Assembly (NCBI GenBank): GCA_963757185.1
Contig: CAVWQI010000008.1
Location: forward strand, 310,001 to 374,000
DNA from: JAQBQB01 sp963757185
GTDB lineage: Bacteria; Gemmatimonadota; Gemmatimonadetes; Gemmatimonadales; Gemmatimonadaceae
Direction: 5' to 3'
DNA length: 64,000 nucleotides
Shown: piece by piece, positions 24,201-31,535 of the stretch
How positions within the stretch are numbered: the stretch's first letter is position 1
How the letters are laid out: each line of letters begins with the position of its first letter
Position numbers and translations under genes: made by a program
The notes under the pieces: generated by a model
The model's database searches: none
What the model was told of the DNA's origin: nothing
Seen by the model: only the letters and a program-made list of their open reading frames with translations

Positions 24201-25367
24201 GTGCTCAAACTCTCGACGTTCGTTCTGCTCGCCACAGCGGCCTCATCGCTCGCCGCCCAGCGCCCAGCCGGTGTCGAGGTCTCGGGCATTCCAGCGCTGA
24301 ACTTCGACGCCGACGAAGGCCTCGGCTACGGCGCCATCCTCGCGCTCTACAAGTACGAGCCCGGGTCGACGACCTATCGCTGGACCGTGCAACCGACGCT
24401 CTTCATGACGACGCGCGGGCGGCGCGACTACACGTTGTTCTTCGACGCGCCGTCCAGCGACACGCGACCGTGGCGCGTCACCGCGTACGCGGGGCGCGAG
24501 CAGCAGCTCGCCGCGCCCTATTACGGAATTGGCAACGAGACCGCATACGACCCATCGCTCGAGGCCGGACCGACGCGCTACTACTACCGATACGGCCTGG
24601 ATCGCCTCCGCGCCTCGGCCGACGTGCAGCACACGCTCGGGCGACCCTCGTTGCGCTATCTCATCGGCGCCGGCGCATCGTCGGAGAAAGTGGATCTCAC
24701 CCCCTTCGACAGCGGCTCGACGCTCATCGAGAGCGACATGAACGGCCGGCAACCCGCCGTGACCCGAACGAACTACGTGCGCGCCGGGCTCACCTGGGAC
24801 ACGCGCGACCGCGAAGTCGGAACGACGTCGGGTACGTGGGCCGACCTCCTGGTCCAGCGTGTCGACTCCAAGCTGGGCGCATCGTGGAATTACACGCGAT
24901 GGACCGCTGCCACTCGCCACTATCAGCCACTCGGCCCACGCGTCACTCTCGCCAATCGGCTCGTGCTGCAGAACACGGTCGGCGACGCGCCGTTCTATTC
25001 ACTCGCCGAATTGCCGACGACGCAGAAGCCGCAGGACGGACTCGGCGGCACGAGCAGCATTCGAGGAATCCCCAAAGACCGATACGTCGGGAAGGGAATC
25101 CTGGTCTCGAACAACGAGCTACGTTGGCGAGCAGCGGACTTCGGGTTGATCGGCCGCCAGTCGTCGCTCGTACTGAGCGGGTTCGTCGACGCGGGGCGGG
25201 TCTGGAGCGACGGAGTCGATCTCTCGTCGGCGCTGCGCGAACTGCACAGCGGATACGGCGGAGGGGTCAGGCTGGGGTTCGGGCCGAGCTTCGTGATCTC
25301 GACCGACGTCGGCCACTCGTCGCAGTCGACGGCGGCGATTTACATCGGGCTGGGGTATTTGTTCTGA
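24201..25367 (+). CDS. BamA/TamA-like outer-membrane beta-barrel protein
   Basis: A 388-residue barrel with a signal peptide (MLKLSTFVLLATAASSLAAQ) and no POTRA domains. Alternating amphipathic strands run to the end, with FNFDADEGLGYGAILALYKY-like N-terminal strands, TSSIRGIPKDRYVGKGILVSNNELRW (the conserved RGxxxxR-type motif of the D15/Omp85 barrel near residue 285) and a terminal GLGYLF ending in Phe, the BAM recognition signal. It is likely a small Omp85-family member of unknown cargo. The GTG start sits directly after a C-rich octamer array, so slippage there could change the distance or register of upstream translation. Confidence 0.85.
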   Translation: MLKLSTFVLLATAASSLAAQRPAGVEVSGIPALNFDADEGLGYGAILALYKYEPGSTTYRWTVQPTLFMTTRGRRDYTLFFDAPSSDTRPWRVTAYAGREQQLAAPYYGIGNETAYDPSLEAGPTRYYYRYGLDRLRASADVQHTLGRPSLRYLIGAGASSEKVDLTPFDSGSTLIESDMNGRQPAVTRTNYVRAGLTWDTRDREVGTTSGTWADLLVQRVDSKLGASWNYTRWTAATRHYQPLGPRVTLANRLVLQNTVGDAPFYSLAELPTTQKPQDGLGGTSSIRGIPKDRYVGKGILVSNNELRWRAADFGLIGRQSSLVLSGFVDAGRVWSDGVDLSSALRELHSGYGGGVRLGFGPSFVISTDVGHSSQSTAAIYIGLGYLF

Positions 25368-25385
25368 GCCGCCAGGAGGCTGGGT

Positions 25386-25441
25386 GGCTAGACCGCTAGA
25401 TGGCTAGACGGCTCGACAGCTAGACGGCTCGACAGCTGGCC
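25386..25441. repeat. Octamer tandem array E1 (GGCTAGAC type)
   Basis: Seven 8-bp units in register: GGCTAGAC, CGCTAGAT, GGCTAGAC, GGCTCGAC, AGCTAGAC, GGCTCGAC, AGCTGGCC. It starts 18 bases after the stop of the BamA-like gene. GGCTAGAC is the reverse complement of the GTCTAGCC seen in array C, so both belong to one family. Confidence 0.9.
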
Positions 25442-25454
25442 GGTCTGCGAAAAG

Positions 25455-25480
25455 AACGGCGGCGCATTTGCGCCGCCGTT
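25455..25480 (-). terminator. Perfect hairpin terminator of the serine hydrolase gene
   Basis: AACGGCGGCGCA and TGCGCCGCCGTT (25455-25466 and 25469-25480) form a perfect 12-base stem around TT. On the minus strand it is followed by a short U-rich stretch (TCTTTTC), as expected of an intrinsic terminator for the gene ending at 25523. On the plus strand it could also stop BamA-gene transcripts, although no U-run follows there. It is flanked by octamer arrays on both sides. Confidence 0.8.
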
Positions 25481-25489
25481 TGCAGTTCC

Positions 25490-25521
25490 GGTCCATCGGT
25501 CCACCGGTCCACCGGTCTACC
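25490..25521. repeat. Octamer tandem array E2 (GGTCCACC type)
   Basis: Four units: GGTCCATC, GGTCCACC, GGTCCACC, GGTCTACC. The array ends one base before the stop codon of the serine hydrolase gene (25523-25525). Confidence 0.88.
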
Positions 25522-25522
25522 G

Positions 25523-26824
25523 CTACCGCTTTACCGAACTCTTCTTCGCGGTCGTGGTCGCCGGCTTCTTCGTCAGCTTCTTCGAGTGGTGGCGAGTCGT
25601 GTGGATCGGCCGATTCCAGCCGACGGCCTTGTCGGCGCGGAAGCTCGCCGGCATGGCGGGCGGCGTTCCGTAGTCCGTAACGGCAAGGGCGGCGGCGTCG
25701 GAGAGATCGGCGCGAACGTCGGCGATCACTTTGGCCGGGCGCTTGGCGCGGGCCTCGTGCACGCGGTTCGTCAGCAGGATGACGAACATGTCGCGATCGG
25801 GATCGATCCACATCGACGTGCCCGTGAAGCCGGTGTGGCCGTAGGCGTCCTCGCCGAGGTGATCGCCACAGCTGCCCAACCCGTCGCAGGTATCCCAGCC
25901 GAGCGCGCGCGAGCCCGCCGCACGCTTGGTGAAGAGGGCGACGGTCGAGTCGGCGAAGAGGCGCGTGCCGTTGTATTCGCCGCCGTTGAGCATCATCTGG
26001 GCGAACACGGCGAGGTCGTTGGCGGTGCTGAAGAGCCCGGCGTGACCGGCGACGCCGCCGAGGGCGAACGCGTTCTCATCGTGCACCTCGCCCTGCAGCG
26101 GGTAGCCGCGGGGTGGCGCGACTTCCGTGGGCGCGACGCGCGACTTGAGCGAGTCGGCGGGGCGGAAGCCGGTGTCGGTCATGCCCAGGGGTCCGAAGAC
26201 GCGCTCCTGGAGGAACTTGTCGAGCGGCTCACCGGCGGCGGCTTCAACGACGAAGCCGAGCATGTCGGCGCCGAGGTCGGAATACTCGTAACAGCGGCCC
26301 GGCTCGCAGGCCAGCGGAGTCTGGATTACCGCCTCTCGTGCTTCGGCGGGGTTACTGGCGAGGCGCCAGAGGTCGCGGCCGGCGGGGAGGCCGGAACGAT
26401 GCTCGAGGAGCATCCGGACCGTGACTCGGTCCTTGTCGCCACCGGCAAACTCGGGGACGTATTTCGAGACCGGATCGTCGAGCGCGACCTTGCCCTCGTC
26501 GAACAGAATCATGAGCCCGGACGTCGTTCCGACGACCTTGGTCAGCGACGCGAGGTCGTAGATCGTGCGGTCGGCGCTCACCGGAGCGCTTCCGCGCTCC
26601 CAGCTCAGCTTCCCGAAGCCCTTTTCCCAGACGGCGGCGCCCCGACGGCCGACGACGACCGCGGCCCCTGGGTATCCACCGGCGGAAATCCCGCGCTGAA
26701 CGACGCGATCCACGACGGCAAGTCGTTGGCTGGACATGCCAACGGCCTTGGGGGCCTTCATCGGAAGGCCGCCGCCATCGTGGGCGAGAAGGGTGGTTAC
26801 TAGTAGGAGAAGCACCGAGGGCAC
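25523..26824 (-). CDS. Beta-lactamase/class C-type serine hydrolase
   Basis: A 433-residue secreted serine hydrolase of the beta-lactamase/D-Ala-D-Ala carboxypeptidase superfamily. The active-site motifs are S93-L-T-K96, Y181-S-D183 in place of YxN, and H330-T-G332. A short hydrophobic signal (MPSVLLLLVTTLLA) follows the GTG start. The YSD and HTG motifs fit the esterase/peptidase branch rather than true class C lactamases. The C-terminal 25 residues are Lys/Thr/Ser-rich (KKLTKKPATTTAKKSSVKR), perhaps binding the cell wall. Substrate unknown. It is transcribed alone, with a hairpin terminator 43 bases after the stop. Confidence 0.88.
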   Translation of the reverse strand: MPSVLLLLVTTLLAHDGGGLPMKAPKAVGMSSQRLAVVDRVVQRGISAGGYPGAAVVVGRRGAAVWEKGFGKLSWERGSAPVSADRTIYDLASLTKVVGTTSGLMILFDEGKVALDDPVSKYVPEFAGGDKDRVTVRMLLEHRSGLPAGRDLWRLASNPAEAREAVIQTPLACEPGRCYEYSDLGADMLGFVVEAAAGEPLDKFLQERVFGPLGMTDTGFRPADSLKSRVAPTEVAPPRGYPLQGEVHDENAFALGGVAGHAGLFSTANDLAVFAQMMLNGGEYNGTRLFADSTVALFTKRAAGSRALGWDTCDGLGSCGDHLGEDAYGHTGFTGTSMWIDPDRDMFVILLTNRVHEARAKRPAKVIADVRADLSDAAALAVTDYGTPPAMPASFRADKAVGWNRPIHTTRHHSKKLTKKPATTTAKKSSVKR

Positions 26825-27167
26825 CTACAGGTTGACGACCGAAAAAGCTTCAAGCGACATCGGGCCGTCACCGGCCGAGGTCGCAAAAGATCAGCTACGG
26901 ATTGTCTTTTCTCCTAGTATCGGCCATCGGCAGGTACCACAGGTTCGGCCGATACAGGTGGTGTACGTCACAATTGCCTGAATGTTCCGGCAGCGCAAGG
27001 GTGCAGTTTGACGTATTGTATCGCTTCGTCGCAGGACGACAGGTTATTTCGGGATGTAACGACGCCGCTTCGAGTTGACCCGCGTTCGAGGCGGTCAAAG
27101 ACGAGGCTGGCAAGCGAGGGGAGAATCGTAAACCTTCGACCCCTCGCGGGTGACCTACCCTTCGGAC
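26825..27167. promoter_or_regulatory. Divergent control region before an ECF sigma operon
   Basis: This 343-bp gap separates the serine hydrolase (minus) from the ECF sigma gene (plus) and should hold both promoters. The one clear structure is an inverted repeat, TATCGGCC (26918-26925) and GGCCGATA (26947-26954), 21 bases apart. TTGAC-like hexamers occur at 27008 and 27075 but lack convincing -10 partners at standard spacing. I see no coding signal. Confidence 0.4.
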
Positions 27168-27764
27168 ATGGATCAGGACTTCCTTACCATTCGGCGAGCG
27201 ATCAACGGCGATGAGGCCGCGCTCCGGGCCCTTTGGACCCGGCACGCGCCTCACATCGACCTCGTCGTTCGCCGGCTGGTCGGGCCCGATCTCGACTTGG
27301 CCGCCGACATCGCCCAGGAAGTCTGGATTCAGATCTTCCGTGCGCTGCCCAGTTATCGCGGCGACGCCCAGTTCGGCACGTGGGCGCACCGCATCGCGGT
27401 GAACCGAACGCTGAATGCGCTTCGGAAGACGCGACGGCTGGCGTCGATCGAGACCGAGGTCGAGGAGGACAGCGCGGTGACCGAACCGGACACGGATCGC
27501 TCGTTCGTGGCGCAGTCGATCGACGAGGCCGCGGCCAAGCTGTCGCCGGGAGCGCGGACGGTGTTCCTGATGCACGATGTCGAGGGGTATACGCACGAAG
27601 AGATCGCCGCCGAATTGGGAATCACGACCGGCGGCTCGAAGTCCCAACTATTCAAGGCCCGTACCAAGCTGCGCAAACTGCTCGCGCACCTGGTCGATTC
27701 GGATGCCATTAGAGATGTCAGATTATCGAGCAAGGAAGCCGATCATGCTACACCTGTCTCCTGA
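27168..27764 (+). CDS. ECF-family RNA polymerase sigma factor
   Basis: A 198-residue sigma-70-family factor with only regions 2 and 4. Region 2 contains DLAADIAQEVWIQIFRALPSYRGDAQFGTWAHRIAVNRTLNAL (about 45-90), with the -10-binding helix; region 4 (about 130-185) contains LSPGARTVFLMHDVEGYTHEEIAAELGITTGGSKSQLFKARTKLR with its HTH. ATG 27168 is chosen; GTG 27150 is possible. Its 3' end overlaps the anti-sigma gene by 20 bases, so the two are co-expressed. The regulon is unknown. Confidence 0.93.
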   Translation: MDQDFLTIRRAINGDEAALRALWTRHAPHIDLVVRRLVGPDLDLAADIAQEVWIQIFRALPSYRGDAQFGTWAHRIAVNRTLNALRKTRRLASIETEVEEDSAVTEPDTDRSFVAQSIDEAAAKLSPGARTVFLMHDVEGYTHEEIAAELGITTGGSKSQLFKARTKLRKLLAHLVDSDAIRDVRLSSKEADHATPVS

Positions 27765-28437
27765 ACGCCTCGCGGCGCTGGCCGACGAGACGGCGACGCC
27801 CGCGGAGCTCGCCCATCTTGCGGGCTGCGCCGACTGTACGCGTGAGCGCGCCGCCCATCGCACGCTCGACCAGCTCGCCGCCGCCAGCGCGCGCAGCATT
27901 GGAACGCCGCTCACGACGTGGGAGTCCCTGAGACCGGCGCTCGTCGCCGACGGCGTCATCGATTCCGGACGCGGTTTTTCGACGCGCGCTCGGCCCCGCT
28001 CCGGGTGGCTCCAGGCCGCCGCGGCGGCGGTGCTCGTGGCGGGCGGTGCGGTCGGTGGTCGCATGTCCGTTCGTCTGTCGGGGCCAGGTGTTTCCGGCTC
28101 CGCCGTCGGACTGGCCCAGATCGATTCCGCGCCGCGCTTCCGGACGCTCGACGAAGCGCGGTCCGCTCAGACGCAATCGCAGGTGCTCTACCAGAATGCC
28201 ACCGCGTATCTCGCTCAGCACGACACGACGGGTCACGTGATCGAAAGCCCGGCGGCCATGCGCACGCGCCTGGCCGCGCTCGACCGCACGCAGCAGGTGC
28301 TGAACCAGGCCCTCAACGAGGCGCCGTACGATCCGGTCATCAACGGCTACTACCTGTCGATGGTCGGGCAACGCGACGCCACGCTCCGGATGATCAACAC
28401 CGCGGCGCCGGCGAGCATGCGTCTCATGAGCTACTGA
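27745..28437 (+). CDS. Zinc-finger anti-sigma factor
   Basis: A 230-residue membrane anti-sigma protein. The N-terminal zinc motif is HLAGCADC (HxxxCxxC, about residues 23-30), one transmembrane helix lies near 92-110 (WLQAAAAAVLVAGGAVGG), and a helical periplasmic part follows. It should hold the sigma factor encoded just upstream at the membrane and release it in response to a periplasmic signal. It ends at a TGATG junction with the next gene. Confidence 0.85.
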   Translation: MLHLSPERLAALADETATPAELAHLAGCADCTRERAAHRTLDQLAAASARSIGTPLTTWESLRPALVADGVIDSGRGFSTRARPRSGWLQAAAAAVLVAGGAVGGRMSVRLSGPGVSGSAVGLAQIDSAPRFRTLDEARSAQTQSQVLYQNATAYLAQHDTTGHVIESPAAMRTRLAALDRTQQVLNQALNEAPYDPVINGYYLSMVGQRDATLRMINTAAPASMRLMSY

Positions 28438-29582
28438 TGTCTCCGGTGAATCGAATGCCGATGTCCAAGAACCTTGCAATCTTTTCGAAGCCATTCGGCG
28501 GCGCCGCAGCCGCCCTGATTTCGGTCGTCGGCCTGTCACAGGCCCAATCCGCCGGCCCCGCGCGGCGCGATTCGACGGTGACCCGGCAGGTCATTCTGCT
28601 GGGCCGCACAGACTCGATCTCCGTTCTCGCCGGTAAGATCATCCACGAGCGGCCGGGCGGCACGGCGTGGGTCGCGTTTGCGACCGAACTCGATTCGCTG
28701 CTCGCCAACAGCATCGGCAACACGTTCGTCATGCGCGGTGGCGTTGTCGCCCCGATGGCGATGGGTCCGCGGTCGGTACGCGTGTCGAAGGGTTGGCTGG
28801 GCTTCTATGCGCAGGGTCCGTCGCTCGTCATCTCCGACAGTTCCGGTACGCGGTACCGGTTCTTCGCGTACCAGCCGATCATCTCGGTCGATCCCGGTTC
28901 GCCGGCCGAGCGCGCGGGTATCGAGCCGGGCGATGTGCTCGTGGCATACAACGGCGTCGACCTGATGAACCACGAGTTCAACTTCAGCGAGATGCTCATT
29001 CCGAAGAAGCGCGTCGACATCACGGTCCGTCGTGACGGCGAGATAAAGAACTATTCGCTGACGGTCGCCAGCCCGCCGCAAGACGTGTCGAGTCGGCGTA
29101 TCGAGATGGGGAGGATGCCATCCGCGACGATCGTCGTGCGTGCGGATGGCGAGCGCTTTGGAGGTGGAGGCGACCGTCCGCCCGGTCTGGTTCGCCCGGC
29201 GGGTGCCGGCGGGGTTGGAGCTCGCATGGGAGGGCCGGGCGGGTTCGCCGGTACGCTGCGAGCGTTGCAAGGGCCGAAGTTCTTTTTCTCCCCGAACGGT
29301 CTCTTCGGCGCGAACTTGTTGAACATGAGCGACGAGCTTGCGAGAGTCCTCAAGCTCCAGAAGGGCGTGCTCGTGGACAAGGTGCCTGAGGACACGCCCG
29401 CGTTTCGCTCGGGACTGCGCACCGGCGACGTGATCATTACCGCGAACGATGACTCCGTCACGACCGTGGCCGAGTTGCGCGACGCGGTCATGCGTCACTT
29501 GGCCGACCACTCCGCGGAGTTGCAGGTCGTCCGCCAGCAGAAGGTCAAGAAGCTGACGGTCTCCTGGCCCGAGTCGCCCTGA
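28437..29582 (+). CDS. Periplasmic protein with two PDZ domains
   Basis: A 381-residue exported protein. ATG 28437 overlaps the anti-sigma stop; ATG 28455 or 28461 nearer the signal peptide are alternatives. Two PDZ domains are visible: one at about 155-215 (IISVDPGSPAERAGIEPGDVLVAYNGVDL) and one at about 305-375 (KGVLVDKVPEDTPAFRSGLRTGDVIITANDD). No protease catalytic triad is present, so it is an adaptor rather than a DegP-type protease. As third gene of the sigma/anti-sigma operon it may participate in sensing or releasing the sigma factor; that is inference. Confidence 0.85.
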   Translation: MSPVNRMPMSKNLAIFSKPFGGAAAALISVVGLSQAQSAGPARRDSTVTRQVILLGRTDSISVLAGKIIHERPGGTAWVAFATELDSLLANSIGNTFVMRGGVVAPMAMGPRSVRVSKGWLGFYAQGPSLVISDSSGTRYRFFAYQPIISVDPGSPAERAGIEPGDVLVAYNGVDLMNHEFNFSEMLIPKKRVDITVRRDGEIKNYSLTVASPPQDVSSRRIEMGRMPSATIVVRADGERFGGGGDRPPGLVRPAGAGGVGARMGGPGGFAGTLRALQGPKFFFSPNGLFGANLLNMSDELARVLKLQKGVLVDKVPEDTPAFRSGLRTGDVIITANDDSVTTVAELRDAVMRHLADHSAELQVVRQQKVKKLTVSWPESP

Positions 29583-29583
29583 G

Positions 29584-30411
29584 CTATTTGACGGCGCCCG
29601 GCGGCAGCTGATACAGCAGCCGGAGCGTCGCGCGGTCGGGTGGCATGATCTCGTGCGCGATCTCGGTCGGAAACATCTTCGTGTGCGAGTCGCGCGAGTG
29701 GCCGAGCCCCAGCGCGTGCCCCGCCTCGTGCCGCACGATCGACGCGATTTCCCACGGACGGATCATGACCCCCGCGCTGTCGTGCACGGCGACGACGATG
29801 TCGGCGTTCACGATCCAACCGTTCGAGTCGGTCGTCCGCCTGGTGAATCCGACTCGCATGCCGTCCGTCGGCGGAAAACGATCGATCCACGAGATGTGCA
29901 CGTCCGACGTCGCCGAGTCGATGACGAAGTCATAGCGCATCGGCACGTCATCGTTGGCCCATTCGCCGAAGGCATCGCGCGCCGCCGACGCGTAGCGGAG
30001 ATCCCAGTCGCGGATGTCCGAGCCGGACTGCACCCAGATGCGCAGCGCCCGATCGCGGTGATCCGGCCATCGCACGAGCGTGCCCCCGAGGTCGGCGAGC
30101 ATGTCCGCCATGTAGCTGTCGCTCGCGGCGTCGATGCGCGCGCGAATGTCCGCGTCGTTGCGCGCGGCCGGCGCCGAGGTGGCCGCGACGATCGAAGATG
30201 AAACGTCGGCACGCTGGTCGTCGCTGGGGTTGACGACGACCTCGGGCCTTCGACGTTTGGCAAGCGTGGAGTAGCCCGAGGCGTCGCCGACGTCAGCGAC
30301 CTCTTCTACGCGCTCGGGGCCAATGCTGGCCTGGCGGTCGACGATCTGCGCGACCACGAACGCCGCGAACGCGCCGACGACGGCGTACAACGCCGCGTCA
30401 GCGCGACGCAC
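29584..30411 (-). CDS. Matrixin-type zinc metalloprotease, membrane-anchored
   Basis: A 275-residue protein. GTG 30411 is preferred since it lies five bases after the preceding gene with GGTAGG just upstream, and gives an N-terminal hydrophobic anchor (ALYAVVGAFAAFVVAQIV). The C-terminal domain carries the metzincin motif HEAGHALGLGHSRD (HExxHxxGxxH) followed by an HEIMPPDRATLR segment containing the Met turn. Substrate-cleft strands include WDLRYASAARDAFGEWA and VDISWIDRF-like pieces. A secreted or periplasmic protease is likely. It is paired with the next gene, to which it is clearly paralogous. Confidence 0.85.
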   Translation of the reverse strand: MRRADAALYAVVGAFAAFVVAQIVDRQASIGPERVEEVADVGDASGYSTLAKRRRPEVVVNPSDDQRADVSSSIVAATSAPAARNDADIRARIDAASDSYMADMLADLGGTLVRWPDHRDRALRIWVQSGSDIRDWDLRYASAARDAFGEWANDDVPMRYDFVIDSATSDVHISWIDRFPPTDGMRVGFTRRTTDSNGWIVNADIVVAVHDSAGVMIRPWEIASIVRHEAGHALGLGHSRDSHTKMFPTEIAHEIMPPDRATLRLLYQLPPGAVK

Positions 30412-30416
30412 AGAAC

Positions 30417-31181
30417 CTACCGGATGGGGCCCGCCGGCAGCGCGTAGAGGAGGCGGACGGTCGCCCTGTCGGCCACGGACAGCGAACGCACGCGGACGCG
30501 CGGAGCCATGATGCTCGTCGTGTCGACGGTATGGTCGAGGCCGAGGAGGTGCCCGATCTCGTGCAGCGCCATCGCCTGCATCGCGTCGTCTTCGAGCAGC
30601 TCGCCCTGGTTGTGGTGGACGGCGAGCGTGATGTTCGCGTCGGTGATCGTCCACGAGTCGTCGCGTGCCCAGCGCGTCCGGCCGCTGATCGGATCGCGGA
30701 AACGGTCGATCCAGGCGACGTGAACGTCGGCATCGGACGAGTCTTCGACGAACGTGAAGTGGACGGGCAGGTGGAGGGCGTCCCACTCTTCGAATGCGGC
30801 GCGCACGCGCGCCACGAACGAGGTTGAAAAATCGCGGACGTTGGACGCGGGCTGGATCCAGACCGTGAGCGGAACGCCCCTTCGGTCGGGCCAACGCGCG
30901 AGCGCGGAATCGCGCTCGAGGAGAATGTCCGCGATGTAGGTGCCGGCTTGTTCGTTGCGCACCCGGCGGCGCACGTCGGCGAGTCCTCCGTCGGACAGAT
31001 TGAACGACGCCGCAAGCGTCGACGTTCGGTGCGTCCCGCTTGCACGGTCGCCCACCGTTCCGGAGGCGCTGTCGCGATGACGCGCACGAACTTCCCCGAA
31101 GCTCGAGTCGGTCGTGTCGTACGCGTGACTGAGGCAGAACACGAGAGCAAGCGAGAGGAGCGGAAAGGCTGCGCGCCGCAT
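30417..31181 (-). CDS. Matrixin-type zinc metalloprotease, secreted
   Basis: A 254-residue exported paralogue of the following protease. ATG 31181 gives a clean signal peptide (MRRAAFPLLSLALVFCLSHA). The catalytic motif is HEIGHLLGLDHTVD, followed by SIMAPRVRVR with the Met turn; upstream RVRAAFEEWDALHLPVHFTFV and VHVAWIDRFRDP align with the sister gene. The two lie five bases apart and probably form one transcript. Family is secure, the target is unknown. Confidence 0.88.
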   Translation of the reverse strand: MRRAAFPLLSLALVFCLSHAYDTTDSSFGEVRARHRDSASGTVGDRASGTHRTSTLAASFNLSDGGLADVRRRVRNEQAGTYIADILLERDSALARWPDRRGVPLTVWIQPASNVRDFSTSFVARVRAAFEEWDALHLPVHFTFVEDSSDADVHVAWIDRFRDPISGRTRWARDDSWTITDANITLAVHHNQGELLEDDAMQAMALHEIGHLLGLDHTVDTTSIMAPRVRVRSLSVADRATVRLLYALPAGPIR

Positions 31182-31535
31182 ACCTGAGAGGTTCCGCCGC
31201 CCATCATCGGGCGATGAAGGAAGGTGTCGGTCAGGGGAGATGAACGACTCGGGCGCGTATCCGGAGGACGAGTGCCGCGGAGGAAACGCCACCGAGGGGT
31301 GGGCTATCCTAACGTTCGTTCCGGGAGCGTGCAAGCGAGTTCTCGCGGATCTTTAGCGCGGCGCAAAAGCTGTAACACGACGTGGCAACTCGCGGGGGTT
31401 GGAATCGGCGCATCCGATTCAAAACTTTCCCGCCCTGCCGTCTCCCCTCTCGCCCCCCGGCGGTTTTCGGCGTTTGTTATTCTCGCTGTGCGGCGCCTTC
31501 GCCGTCCGGCCCTTCGCTCCTTGGCTCCCTCGCCC
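31182..31535. other. 354-bp divergent intergenic region
   Basis: This gap between the matrixin pair (minus) and the M28 peptidase gene (plus) must hold both promoters. I find no convincing hexamers, palindromes, octamer units or coding signal; in-frame extension of the peptidase gene through it lacks codon bias. Confidence 0.4.
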
